From assembly GCA_014529385.2 (NCBI GenBank), contig CM043961.1, positions 15,022,478 through 15,086,477 on the forward strand: a stretch of 64,000 nt of DNA, in the 5' to 3' direction. Numbering within the stretch: the stretch's first letter is position 1; the number at the start of each line of letters is the position of its first letter. The position numbers and the translations under genes are program-made. The notes below the pieces were generated by a model. The model worked only from the letters and a program-made list of their open reading frames with translations, was not told where the DNA came from and did not search any database. Below, in pieces: positions 22,846 through 34,568 of this stretch. The stretch comes from Adiantum capillus-veneris. Lineage: Eukaryota > Streptophyta > Polypodiopsida > Polypodiales > Pteridaceae.

Positions 22846-23069
22846 CCCCCCCATGTCCACATGACACGTCCCTTACCCCTTGGAACTAGCGAGGTCTCTA
22901 GCTGGGGGGCGGGGGGGGGGGGGGAGGGGTGCCTTACTTTCAAAAGGGGTCCTCACGAGCATGGGAACAACCACCTAACTAGGCCTTGCCACATCACCAT
23001 TGCATACACCGCTACCACCTACCACCGGTTCAATGCTGCCGCCTGCCTTCTAGGCAAAAGAGAAGGTGT
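21850..23069 (-). repeat. LTR-like sequence related to the gypsy A LTR, with (CT)n and poly-G tracts
   Basis: The first ~80 bases (GGGGGAATGGGGGAAC, then GGCCTCTCTATAGCTCACGCACCC) resemble the left end of the LTR at 23,070. The position just upstream of the gypsy D pol on the minus strand fits a decayed 5' LTR of D. A (CT)n tract lies at about 22,805-22,843 and a poly-G run at about 22,903-22,923. Open frames here are low-complexity artefacts. Confidence 0.45.
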
Positions 23070-24705
23070 TGGAAAGGGGGAAATGGGAAAACCACCAGCA
23101 CACAATATAAATGCCTCTCTATAGCCCAGTGATCTCCCTGCACCCATATCCCCTAGTGAACACACACCTAGACTCCCTATCTGTAAACATTCAATGTCCA
23201 AGCCCGGTCCCAATCATCCCTAATTGCAAACATTCAACCACAAAAGCACATACTCTATTATCTCTACCTTTGAACATAACACCATTTAATCAACCACATA
23301 CACAACACACCCACACAAACTTGATAGGAAGAGAGAGCCTGAATTGAACACCAGAGAGATAATGGCTATAGTCGCGGTGACATGTATACAATATCTGATA
23401 TTTTCTCCCCTCGGCGACCATCAACCTATCAGACCAGCTACTGTCCTCTTGGCTTGCGGATAGCACCCTCTTTCATGCAGTTAACGACTCCACTATTGAT
23501 GGGCCTTCTCTCCTATGCGACCAACTTCCTGTGATCTTCGGCCCCCCTCGGCCAATCCTTCAAAAACTTGCCTTATGCAACCACCTGCAGCCTTCCAACC
23601 TGCTTCTTCATGCAGTCGACAACTCGCCATCTCTGGTCCTGCCCGCCCCTGCAACCACCTCCTGTCAACGCCAACACTGGCGGCCTGCTCCTCATGCAAC
23701 TTGTAGCGCCTGCTCACGCCATCACTCGCCAACCTTAAGCTACGCCACCCTTTGGATATGGCAGCCCTTCCACCCTCTCCGGTCTTCAACTACAAAACAA
23801 TGCCTTCCTTGACTGTAGTCGGCCACCCTGTGGCTCTCCAAAACAGCACCACAATTGCAGTGCCTGCACCTTGCACTGCAGCCACCCCTGGCGGCCCTCT
23901 ATGGCCCTTCTTGGCCCTCTGTAATCGGTAACCTTCTGCTCCCACAAAAAACAGTGCCAGCCACCCTATATCGGGCTCCAGCCCTCGTCCTCTTCTCAAC
24001 TGCCTCCCTTGATGGTGTCACCACCCTCTAGCAGCCCCTGGCCCGCTCTGTGTAGCTCCTGGCCATGCCATCCCGCTTCAAGCCACAACTAGCCACTCTC
24101 CTCCTTCTCGGCTCCCTGGCCTATCTCGCCTTCAGCCCTCCTTGCCAAGGGCGGCTTCCCTCCCATGTAAGGCCCAAGTGGCCTCCTCCTTCTCACCTCC
24201 TCTGCAGTTGCTCGCATGCCAACCTCCACCTGTCAACTTTCCATGTAGCACTGCTTCGTCGATTGGAGACAGACAGAAGTCCTTTTTTTTCTTTTTGCCT
24301 TTTAAAAGAACAAAGACATGCTTTTCTAAAACCTTGCTTGGCGAATGGTCCCACACCTCTTCGAAAGAATTCTTCAACTCCATCTCAAGCACACACTTTG
24401 ACTCTTTGAGTTCAACACTCTTAGAAAAAAACGCTTAGCTTCCTTTCGCAACACCGAGCTTGAGCAACCATTGTGGATACATCATCACTTTCTGACGAGA
24501 AAACCCACCCTCCTTTAGCAACCTTAAGCTCGGACTAGAAAAACTTGAAGATACCCTTGGCCTGCTAAGTACCTCATCCGACATACATATTGGAAGAGCA
24601 TCTGGTTTCCGCTACATCAAGTATCTCCTTAAGCACTTTGCAATCTTCTTGGGAACCTCCATGTACAAGCTTTAGAGCTCTCCCTGGGCCGACCAAAACT
24701 GGGTG
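23070..24705 (-). repeat. Gypsy A 3' LTR
   Basis: It begins TGGAAAGGGGGAAATGGG on the plus strand. Homology with the right copy runs to GACCAAAACTGGGTG. It is CT-rich, with many short proline- and serine-coding frames that have no meaning as proteins. Confidence 0.75.
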
Positions 24706-25100
24706 AGCCGATGGCCGGTGGTCGGAAGTCAATGGCCGGTGGCCAGTGGCCGAATTCAAAAGCGGACTTGTCTTCTCAAGGGCGGCCACACATGGGCGGA
24801 TTGGAGGGTCCGAGTTGGACTTATTCGCACAAGGGCGGCTACACATGGCTGTCTCTCATAAGAGAGGGCAGCCCTTTTGGCCTATAAAAGGAGGCCATTT
24901 CTACACACATTTCATAGTGTGAAGTTGATGCAACAAGGTGAGTGTGAGGTGGTGAGAGTGAAGCAAGGCGGGAGCTCCATTAAGGGTATAATCCCTTTGT
25001 AAACTACTTCTTGTTTTGAAAGCTATGGGAATTGTCGGACTCCTCTTTTGAACTTGTCAATTCTTGGACCATTGCTACCTTCCTCGTTGTTGGCTCTGGA
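24706..25100 (+). other. Unassigned fragment with plus-strand TATA box
   Basis: The stretch lies between the gypsy A 3' LTR and the end of gag. It holds GGCCGGTGG-type short repeats and then CCTATAAAAGGAGGCC at 24,881. The promoter-like TATA box followed by ~200 bases ending near the gag resembles part of an LTR in plus orientation. Its family is unknown. Confidence 0.35.
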
Positions 25101-25125
25101 ACTGGCACCTCTTCTTGAAAAACTT

Positions 25126-25597
25126 TTACGACCTCGCTCTCTTGAGGAAGCAAACTGGGTGGATCCTGAATATGCCTCGTTGCACCTGTTGAGCCCTGGT
25201 TAGCACTTCTTCTAGCTCTTCTACCCTGGCATCAACTTCACGTGCTTTGATCACATTCATATCAACAAAAACAGGAGCTTTTACCTCTTGATGCTCTTTA
25301 ATTTGTTTGGGCTTAGATCCACTGGCTATCATGATTGCCGACTGTAGCAACCCTGCCTCCATCTTCTTCTTCATCTTTCGACTCTTTGCTCTGGCAACTC
25401 TGACAGCTTCATCATAAGTGCTTGGATCTTCATAGTCCAGTCTCTCACGAACATAAAGATGCAAGCATGATAGAAACTTATCCATCTTAAAGAATGCCGC
25501 ATTGGTTCCTTGGGTAGCAGCTGCAAAATCCCCCCAATAAGCTTATAATTTATCAACAAAAGCATCAAAATTTGCACTTACTTCTTGCTGCGAGCCT
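25126..25597 (-). pseudogene. Gypsy A gag, 3' part
   Basis: The minus strand reads KMDKFLSCLHLYVRERLDY, then PSTYDEAVRVARAKSRKM, followed by a lysine-rich and coiled-coil-like tail with EVDARVEELEEVLTRAQQ. This is the usual retrotransposon gag core (hydrophobic helix, VR-x-x-L, P-x-T-Y-x-E-A). The upstream part (QEVSANFDAFVDKL) is in the same line of sense after a shift near 25,500. It continues the gag fragment at 55.24-55.50 kb once the TTAA-flanked insert is set aside. Confidence 0.75.
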
Positions 25598-25601
25598 TTA
25601 A
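25598..25601. repeat. TTAA target duplication, left
   Basis: TTAA lies directly before the left inverted repeat and again directly after the right one (55,240-55,243). Confidence 0.8.
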
Positions 25602-26436
25602 CACTAGGTTGGTAATGGGACACTTTTATGTCCTGTTAAGTGACCATTTTCCTTGATTTATGTCAAGAGTTTCAAGATGGATTTTGAGGTCCTATCTGTC
25701 TAGAAAGTTGTCTCATGAGCTAAAAAAAACTCGACATTTTTTTGGAATATCAATTCCATTTTTAACCTTGTCCTTGCACAACATTTCACAACCTAAACCG
25801 TGTGAAAAAATGGGTCCTATTTTTGGCTTTTTTCAACTTTTTGCAACTATACCACTCTAGAATTCATGTTTGTGAGGTCTATAATGCTAGAGAACTATCT
25901 TTAGTAGTCCTCAACATGTCCTGATGCTTCTAGGGAGAAATAAATGTTAAAGTTGTAAGTTATAACCAAATTACAAAAATTGTCAAATCCTATTTTTTAG
26001 CCAATTTTAGCTCTTCTATGATTTTTTTGGTGGCTTTCATGATATCCAAATACAGTTTTGATTTTCTATGTCGCATATTGTAACATAAAGCTAATATTCC
26101 TTGAGTTTTGGGAAACCTAATACCCTATTTTGCATAGTAGACAACGATGGTTGATTTTTTCAATTATAGAAGAAAATGGAACATTCTAGTATATCAAGTA
26201 TAGCTTTTTCAATATTGTTAGTTCTTGTGACAACTACATGCATTTTGTAGGTAGTAACCATATCTACTCATAAGGATCAAATTTGGCTAGATATTGAATA
26301 GTTTCTATGGGATTCTACAACTCATGATGTTGAGCCCAGTTTTTTCATGTTTGCTGTATTTAGCACTTCATTTTGTCCCCAAGATTCCCCTTGGTAAGAG
26401 ATTTATTATTATTTTGACATGCTCCATGGCTCCTTA

Positions 26437-26710
26437 CACTACAAGAGGTTGTGTGCTCTTGTGACGCTATTAGTGACGGAAATACACTGGGTTTTTATAA
26501 CACCCGGCGTCGCTAATAGTGTCGCTACGAGAGCGTCGCTATATGCGACGCTATAGGCGTCACTATGAGCGTCTCTATATAGCTACGCTTATAGCGACGC
26601 TCATAGCGACGGTCATAGCGACGGTTATAGCGACGTTTACACAGAAGTCTATAGCGACGCTCCAGAGCCATAAATAGCAACGGTTATAGCGACGCCCGAG
26701 AGAAATGATA
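26437..26710 (-). repeat. CACTA copy 1 3' TIR and subterminal repeats
   Basis: After CACTACAAGAGG come more than a dozen copies of short motifs such as GCGTCGCTATA and TATAGCGACG, on both strands. Such subterminal arrays are where TNPA-type proteins bind in En/Spm. The same array, inverted, lies at 49,365-49,594. Confidence 0.9.
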
Positions 26711-26859
26711 GGCATAAAGAATTGATTGGCAAAATGAACTGCGGTGACGAATGTAATAATATACATGGTTCAAAAAGACGTATAAAATCCGTCTCATGAT
26801 ACATAAGCTATGAGACACCCTAAACTAATGCTATCTAGCTACGGCTAAACTGACGTCGT

Positions 26860-28169
26860 CTAGTCAGACGTCTCATCGCGTCCAAGCGGCGTATCTGTCG
26901 GATTCTGCAAAAAAAGACAATAGGACAGCTTTCAGTAAGTATAAACATATAACGACATTTATAAAACAATACAAAAAATAGAAAAGAGTAAACCCTAATA
27001 CTAACCATGCCGCCACGAGAACTAAGAATGTCCATCAGAGCGTTTAAGCCCTTCCTGTCTGCGCACTCGCGCTCGTACGGTGTGGGATCACGTCCTGTCA
27101 TCGACCACTGTCAAAACATACAAAGATTTCATTATGTTAGAATTTAAAAACTCATAAACCCTAAACTATCGAACATAAAGAGCAATGCGAAAACACTTAC
27201 AAAATCGGCCTCAAATGATGCCCATCCACCGCTCCCCAAGTGGTGCGAGCTCCTTGCCTCTACTCGCGCTCTGGCTGCATCCTTTTGTTGCTTCCACTTG
27301 TCGGGATTCTCGCGCGCTGCTTTCTTCGCATTCTTCCAATATTCTTTGGCCAGCCAATCTGGCCTGTTCCACCCATGCTTGATTGCTTTTTGCACTTCGG
27401 AACGCTTGTGTTTGCAGTATTCGCGCATTCTAATCTTCATCAGGTCTTCATTGAAGCGCTGATCCCGTGTTGGAACGGGAAACTCATCATGAAGTATGCT
27501 GATGACTCTGTTTTTTAAATCACTTGGTACTTCACTCCATTTGTTTAGTATGTAGTGTCTAAACAGCTGAGAGCAAAGACCACGCATGCGCGAGATCACC
27601 TTCTTGCCGTCATCATCCATGATGATGCCGCTGCTGAAGTCGACGGAGTAAGGCAATCCCTCTGGCCGGTGACGCGTGAACCTGGGTGTCCCGGCAGGGG
27701 TCTCTAGCGGCGTGTTGATGGGGGTACGGACGTCGGGTGTCTCCACCGGCGTCTGGGCCCAGAAGCGAGGAGTGTCGAGTGGGGTGGCTCCTGGCGGAGT
27801 AGGTAGAGGTGTGTAGCTGCTAGGAACAGTCATCCGTGCAAAACCTGGCGTAGATGGCGATGTTGTGGCTGGTGTGGGGGCGGACAAAGAAGGGGAGGGT
27901 AAAGAGCCTCGTCGAACACGAGGCGGTGTGGAGGCATTGGCGGCGGAATCCTTACAACAACCGCCACCGCCACCACTAGAGCGTTGGTGTCTAGACGAGT
28001 GTGAAGATCCTCTCGTCGACGCCGAAGCTTCGGAGCGCGCCGAATGCTCCGAAAGAGAGGGAGATGCGGATGGAGTAGGAACGCGCGATAATGCGCCAGA
28101 GCGATGACGCTCCACGTACCACTGTCTCTGCTGCGGTGACAAAGAAGAAAGAAACTCCTCATCATCCAT
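26860..28169 (-). CDS. TNPA-like CACTA protein (Transposase_24), copy 1
   Basis: Three exons, 28169-27201, 27107-27006 and 26904-26860, of 969, 102 and 45 bases, give 371 codons without a stop. Introns start GTAAG or GTTAG and end CAG. The protein starts MDDEEFLSSLSPQQRQWY, has a serine/proline/threonine-rich region (about residues 30-180), then a conserved domain with GLCSQLFRHYILNKWSEV, NEDLMKIRMREYCKH and GWNRPDWLAKEYW, typical of plant Ptta/En/Spm transposases. It would bind the subterminal repeats. Exon lengths equal those of copy 2. It is apparently intact, lying 423 bases from the TIR. Confidence 0.85.
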
Positions 28170-28441
28170 ACCTGCATTAAACACACGAATATTTAAACTT
28201 AATATTGAATGAATAGAGTAGACAATGACGCAAAGACCATTAAATACAATGACGTAATGACGCATATAAATACAATGACGCAATGAATTGAGTGATAGAA
28301 GAGGCAAGTCGAAAACTCAGAATTTTCAATCAAAAGATGTGAGCGCGAGTAGAAAAGAGCGTTATACACCATGGAAGGTACTTAGAGAGCCAGAGCTTTT
28401 ACAACACGGAGCAAAATTGTTCAAATACAATATTTATGGCT

Positions 28442-28971
28442 TTAAGAGATCTCTCTCTCATCCTCGCATAACTCAGCATAACTTCCTATATCTATATAGA
28501 GCTCTCCGTTTAAACACATATCCTCTGTTTCATTTTGTAGCTCTTCTGCATGCACCCCATATAGAGTAGTAGCATCTTGATGCTCGTCTGGCACCACCGT
28601 AGCGGCTTCTGATTGAGCATCTTCACTGATCTCCTCCATTGATGCCGTTGTGATTGGCACATGGTAGCCTTCATACGTCCTTGCACTATGAGGGGCTACC
28701 TCTATGACGTACCACCAGTTTGATGTAGACTTTGTAGGATGAAATATTACCTGCCAGAGCCACATAACTTACATGAGAGCTTTCAAGCACATAACTTGTA
28801 AAAGGGGGATGTTAACTATTTACATACTTACTTGTTCACAATACTCGGGTAGTACGAAAGTGTCTCTTAGGTCAGTCAATTTCTTAGTAGAATCCACCTC
28901 AAGAAAACCAGACTCTCCTCTACGCACAGTAGCGTTGCGACCCTCCATGATTATCTTGAACCATTGCACGT
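28442..28971 (-). pseudogene. CACTA DUF4216 region, copy 1, 3' part
   Basis: The frames MWLWQVIFHPTKSTSNWWYV (28,765) and VQWFKIIMEGRNATVRRGES (about 28,960) are successive exons of a DUF4216 domain, which follows the Tnp2 transposase in CACTA proteins. The upstream exon is cut at ACGT by the gypsy at 28,972 and resumes at 41,031. The same exons are uninterrupted in copy 2 (46,702-47,409). An acidic tail follows the domain. Confidence 0.8.
28968..28971. repeat. ACGT target duplication of fungal-like gypsy, left
   Basis: ACGT flanks the gypsy at 28,968-28,971 and 41,031-41,034. The uninterrupted CACTA copy 2 has a single ACGT at the equivalent point. Confidence 0.85.
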
Positions 28972-30983
28972 TGTCGAGAAATTTGCGGTCTTGCCAGGAA
29001 AGCACCGGGCTTATGGCTGTGAGAGTTTGTGAGAGAACTCAACAAAAACTATATGAAGGAGTTAAACCATAGATGCCATGAAGACTAGGGTTTGGAAAGA
29101 AGTGCAATCAAAGAAGACTCACTCTTTCTCTCTTGCATTCACACACACAAAGAAAGAACGCAAAAGAGAATGTCAAAACAATACGAAGATGAAAACATCA
29201 AGGCTATGGTCATATCGTATCATGGGTAATATGAAAGAGTTAATGGATGAGTTAATGGCATTCAATCTTGGCTGACCAAATAGGCTACGAATTGTTCTTT
29301 GGAATTGTAGTTTTGTGCTTACCATAATATATATATTTTGTCTAGTGATTGGGATTAATTGTGTGTACAAATCCTCTTGGTTCATAGCAAGATAACTACG
29401 CTTACATCAAAAGAAAAATTATAGTCTATGAGAGGTAGTATGACGGGATCCGGTGATAGAAGTATTTCATTGAGCCTTTCAGGGCCGAAGAGAAACACTA
29501 TACGTTGTTGAAAGTGTATTTTACGGCTAATCCATATGTTAATTCTAATAGATCGTACAGAGTGAAAGCGATAGAAATGATCATCATGTGGGTTATTCAT
29601 CTAGGATAGTATGTGAGAAATGTAGATATGAGAGAAGTGAAGAGATGAGAAGTTTCCCTCCCAAGGCCTATTCTTGCATGTAGGCAATAAGGATACTGCG
29701 GGGAGAGATGTACCTGTAGCAAGAGAACCTAGAGAGGATGAATTACTAAGAATGAGAGAGATAGGTTTGGTTAAGGAGATAATATTAGATACATATATAT
29801 ATATATATATGTTGGATTAGAGATGAAAATGAAAACAACAAGAAATCAAGAAAACATCAATGTAGAACACATCTTACTTCAAACCCTTCGGCACCATTAT
29901 TGATGGGAGAGAGAAGAAGAGTGGATAATTCCACTTTGATTGATACACCAAGTGCAAAACCTTCTTTGACTAAAGTTGATCTTCCAAGGTTAGCTTGTTG
30001 CAAGAATGGCTAGTCTCCCTCTAGGAGAAAGTGTAGGCTTGGGCTTATGTTAATGGCTAAGTACAATTAGGCATTACTACTCACTCCCTCAAGAATTCCT
30101 CTCATCAATGGCTTGAATGCTTGAGTTCCTTCCAAGGAAGAAGAGGTCCCCTTTTATAGGTGAAGGGGACCCCCAAGGGTTTACACAAGAAGAGAGGAGC
30201 CAGTGTGAACATGAATTGCAAAAGTTGGAAATGAGCTGTCCTTGCATGATGTGGGCAGACTGGGGTCCAGTATTTTGATCATATCTCCTCAACCATGGCT
30301 CCAAATAAAAAAGTAAAAATATGGACAAAAACTTCAGCTCATTAGCTACGATTTTCATTTTAAAATTGTTTTCCAATTCGGATTGGAACCTTGTGTAAAA
30401 AATTCATCAAAATAGGGTCCATTTATGGCAGCAAAAGTCTTCATGTGGTCTCCTTAGCCTAGACTTTCATTTAATTCACAAGGACACCTCATGCCATATG
30501 AAATCATGACATTGCTCCTTGACAAAGTTTTATAATCATGCTTGCAATAATGCATTAAAATAAGTGTATCTTTGAAATCATGCCACCTAGTGTCCCACTA
30601 GGATTTGATTCTCTCCTAGTAGCTATTTAAAAAGAAATATAAGAAAAGTATAAAAAATACGTAGAATATATATATATTGGAGTTTACCCCAGATATAGGA
30701 TCTAGCTAGGGTGTGAGATGATAATGAAATAGTAGAAATAAAGAATCAATGCTTTTTGCCCCAAGTTAAAGAGGCGGAGCTATTGATGCTTTTCCCATAG
30801 TATTTTTTGATGGTAAAGTAAGGATAGGTTACCCTTGAGAAAAATAATAGGATGAGATAGAAGGCTTATTATTATACTTAAATATGTATATGTACACTAT
30901 AGGAAATATAATTATGTATCTAAAAAAATACAAGATAGATCTTGTAGCATGCGTTTCCACTATGTACGTGTCACAACACGACA
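28972..30983 (-). repeat. 3' LTR of fungal-like gypsy
   Basis: Full length, 2,012 bases. A TATA box (minus strand CCTATAAAAGG) lies near 30,150, placing the transcription start inside the LTR. An (AT)n tract lies near 29,805. Small frames at 29,173-29,600 recur in the other LTR but have no known domain. Confidence 0.88.
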
Positions 30984-31041
30984 TCCACCCCCTCTAAACC
31001 TGCACATCCTTCGGTATGTGCCACATTGTCTCTTTGTAAGA

Positions 31042-32142
31042 TTAGACCTCTTGTACATCTTCCTTGTCTTCTTCTTCACTGGATGATTCCAGAGCTTCAT
31101 GTTCACTTTGATCTTCACCTGTGTTTTTCTCTTCTTCCTCATCCATATCTTCTAGATCATTGTCTCCTCTTCTCTTAAACATTTTAATCCTTTTTCCTGC
31201 AATGGGAATCTTTACTTCTGTACCATCTAGTTCAGACAAGCTGTAAGTAGCATTTTCATGCACATGCTTTACAACATACGGTCCAAACCATATTTTTGAG
31301 AACTTACGCATGACTGTGTGCTGGTTATCAAGGCTACTATCATACACTAAAACCCAGTGACCTTTGTCAATTCCTTTGCTCCTGAGTCGATGTCGCTTAT
31401 CAAAATAGTCCTTGTTTTTTATCCTTGCATTTTTGAGTCGTTCTTTTGCAGCTTCAATGTCTCCAGGTCTTCTCTCTAACTGCCTTATACGCAGTGCAAG
31501 GAGATCTTCCCTACTAAGCCCCTCTTGCCAAGGTAGTACATTCCATGTGGGAATTGTATCCTCAATCAGCATCACTGGCTTTTGACCATGCATTAGCTCC
31601 GCAGGCATGTAGCCAGTTACTGAGCTATGTGTTGTACGATCAGCCCATAAAGCATATGGTAACAATTTTGGCCACTCACCAACTCTTCCTTCGCAAGCCT
31701 TGGCCAAAGCTTTGATGATAGGAGGATGCCCTCTTTCACTCTTTCCATTGCCTTCAGGGTTGTAAGCTGTAGTAAAAGAAAGCTTGATCCCTAATCTAGA
31801 AAAGAACTCCCTTGCTTCTTCGGCATCCAGTTCACCTCGATCTGCAGTGATTTTTCCAACACAACCATAACGGCAAATCACCTCATCAAGAAGGAATTTG
31901 CACACAGCTTCTGTGGTCTTAGCTCTTAATGCTCTTCCTTCAACCTGGTTAGTTAGGTCCTCTCGTGCAAGAACCAAGTATCTCATCTGCCAGAGTCCTA
32001 AAGGCATCGTGACTAGATCCACAACCCATTTATAGTGCATGGCTAGTGGATATGTAGGGTGCAATCCATCACGATGTCGAACATTTGAATACATTTGACA
32101 AGTTACACATGACTCTACAAACTGAGATACATCTTTATACAT
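31042..32142 (-). pseudogene. Integrase of fungal-like gypsy
   Basis: The frame of 366 residues joins new DNA into the genome. It begins with the second half of the zinc-binding HHCC region (ESCVTCQM). It continues through the catalytic core with the acidic residues in VVDLVTMPLG, ITADRGELD and NPEGNGKSERGH, then GYMPAELMHGQKP. A C-terminal DNA-binding part (FGPYVVKHVHENATYSLSEL) and an acidic tail (EDMDEEEEKNTG) end it. One TGA separates it from the upstream H2C2 segment. The core looks complete. The high similarity of style to fungal elements is from memory of the family. Confidence 0.85.
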
Positions 32143-32151
32143 ACCCTTCCA

Positions 32152-32796
32152 TCAGTATTTTTCTTTCAACTTGGAGAAGGTTGCCCACACACCCCTGTGT
32201 CCAACCCATAGACTCTCATGAAACTCTTGCATGAGCTTTACTTGAGTCTCTTTTTTACATATAACCCGTTGTGGTGTAGCACCCTTTTGTTTAGGATGCT
32301 TCCACAAGTAACCATCCCTTAAAAAGTACCCATATGCTTTCCTGCGTATCCTCTTGAATTCTTGTTCAGACCAATCATCCTGTTTTGTTAGAGTACTCAA
32401 GTACCTTCCAATAGAAAGCCAATCACCTTCATAAAGATCTTTCAAGAACAATTCAAGTGAATTAGTCATGCAGACATTGTTACCTTTGACATGAGAGATA
32501 GAATAGAATTTTGTGCCTACATCATCTCCCTTATCAATCATTTGTGACTCATCTTCATACCTTGCCCTTGATAGCATATCTGCCAGTGTATTGTCTTTAC
32601 CTGCAATGTGCTTAAACTCGGGATTTAAGGACTTAATGTAGGCAATCCACCGCAACATAGCAATGTCTGGTGTTGAGCAGCTTGTAATCATCCCAAGAAG
32701 TGGTAGATAATCTGTTTATACAACCACACATGCACCAATTAGGTACTCTTTCCCACTTTTCAAGGCTGTAACCATACCCCATAACTCTCTCTTTAT
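32152..32796 (-). pseudogene. RNase H end and integrase zinc-finger linker of fungal-like gypsy
   Basis: The segment includes FKHIAGKDNTLADMLSRARYE, the C-terminal end of the RNase H with its last aspartate, and ends with MQEFHESLWVGHRGVWATFS, the histidine half of the integrase HHCC motif. Stops at about 32,712 and 32,795 separate it from the RT frame. It is part of a single original pol. Confidence 0.8.
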
Positions 32797-34500
32797 CTAT
32801 GGATAGTTTCTTTGGCGAGCACTTAGTACCTTTGCTCCAAATCTTACCACATACCTGTGTCCTTCTTTGTCATCTTGCCCTATTGCCCATCCAATCCCTG
32901 TAGGACTGGTATCTACTGTCACAATCACTGGCCTTTGACACTCATAGTCTACCTTTCTCAAAGTCGTTGCTGACTGGAGTAACTCCTTTAGCTTTTTCAT
33001 GGATTTTACATGTGCTTCTGTCCATTTAAACTTTTGATTCTTTCTAAGAAGTTGATAAAGAGGATCAGCTACATGTGCATAATGTGGAATCCAAATAACA
33101 TAGAAGACACATGCTCCCAAAAACCTTCTAACCTCAGTGATGCTAGTGCATGTTTCTTTCATTCTTTGGATGGCATCTACCTTTGATGGACAAGGTTTCC
33201 TACCATATGGCCCGCACATGTGCCCCACAATGAGCACTTCTTTGACACCAAACATAGACTTTTTCCCTGACAATGTAAGATTCACTTCTTCCAACCTAGA
33301 CAAAATTTTATCACAATCATTTATGTGATTTACCACAAACCTGTGACATCCCTTGAGATCCAAAGCTTCATCTTTGTCACTTTCTTCACATCCTTTGATA
33401 GGCAAATCATCAATGAAAGGCATTGTGATTTGAGGAATAAAGTCACGTAAGACCTTATTCATCCCATTCATCATATGTGCAACCGAGTTGGTTGCTCCCT
33501 GTGGCAAGGTACACATCCTTACCAAACCCAAAGGTGTCCTCATGGTTGTCAAGTCTCTGCTTTCGATTGCAAGCTGAAATTGATCATACCCTGAGTAGAG
33601 ATCCCCCATTGAGTAGATTGCCCTCCCTGCAAACGCCTTTGCAAATTCATCCACAATTGGACCTGTACCTACATTTCTAATTGTCACCTTGTTCACTGGT
33701 TGCATATCTTGGATGAAGCGTAGAGAACCATTCTTCTTTGGAACTGTGAACCACCTATTTGAGTATGGAGCACAAGAAGGCTTCAAGATTGCCATTTTGA
33801 TTTTCTCATTCAGTAGCTCTACTAACTTTGGCAAATGAGCCTTTGGAACCGGAATAGGCCGCAGATTCCAAGGCACATGAGGTATTGTGAAAATTACCAT
33901 AGGAGCTACAATATAAGGATCAACACATCCTATCTCATGTGGCTCAAATGCAAAAGCCTTACCATGCTTTGAAAGCATTTCTTTGAAGCACTTTGTCTCC
34001 TTCTGTGTTAGAAACTCCTCGCAACCAATCTGCAACTCTTGAAAAGACTCCTTTGTGAAGGTATGCCCGATCTTTTTAGGATTCCGCAAACTTGGTTGTA
34101 AAGAAGCCTGTTCAATCTTTTCCCTGTTGTTGGGTGGTAAGGGTGAAGCTACTAGTTTCACCTTCTTTGCTACACTCTTGTATTTAGTTTCAACATAGAC
34201 TTCTGGGCCAACTGTTTGGCTTTCTTTAAAGGCTTCTATTACTTGATACATTTCCATAGAGCAAACTTCCACAACTTCATTTTCAAGATGCAAACTAGAC
34301 CTCATTATAGCATCAAGCTCACCCATAGTATCTACAAAAGAAACTTGTTCACACAAACCCAAAACATTTTCAGTAGGCTCTAGCAACCCACTCTTTTTCA
34401 TGCCTATTTGTACATTATGCACATATTGCCTCTCACATCTCTTCAAATCTTCAAGTTTTGTAAAACATACTGATCCATTCCTTGTTACCAAGGAGCTCAT
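32797..34500 (-). pseudogene. Reverse transcriptase and RNase H of fungal-like gypsy
   Basis: 567 residues are open. RT motifs include LRFIQDMQPVNKVTIRN, YSMGDLYSGYDQFQLAIES, TLPQGATNSVAHMMN and the catalytic box MPFIDDLPIKG (F-I-D-D in place of Y-x-D-D). VRRFLGACVFYVIWIPHYA and the RNase H start VIVTVDTSPTGIGWAIGQ follow. The frame stops just after KVLSARQRNYP. The upstream boundary with gag-protease at 34,500-34,569 contains stops. The FIDD variant and the early RNase H sequence suit the fungal-type lineage. Confidence 0.85.
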
Positions 34501-34568
34501 CGAGAAAGTTTCACCTATTTTTGGATTAGGCGAGACCCTTTTTCTTTCTGTACCACTGCAATCCCGCT

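Noticed and set aside
23493-24438. Overlapping proline/serine-rich frames as possible host genes
   Set aside because: They lie wholly within a gypsy LTR, occur in several frames at once, and the partner LTR does not keep them intact.
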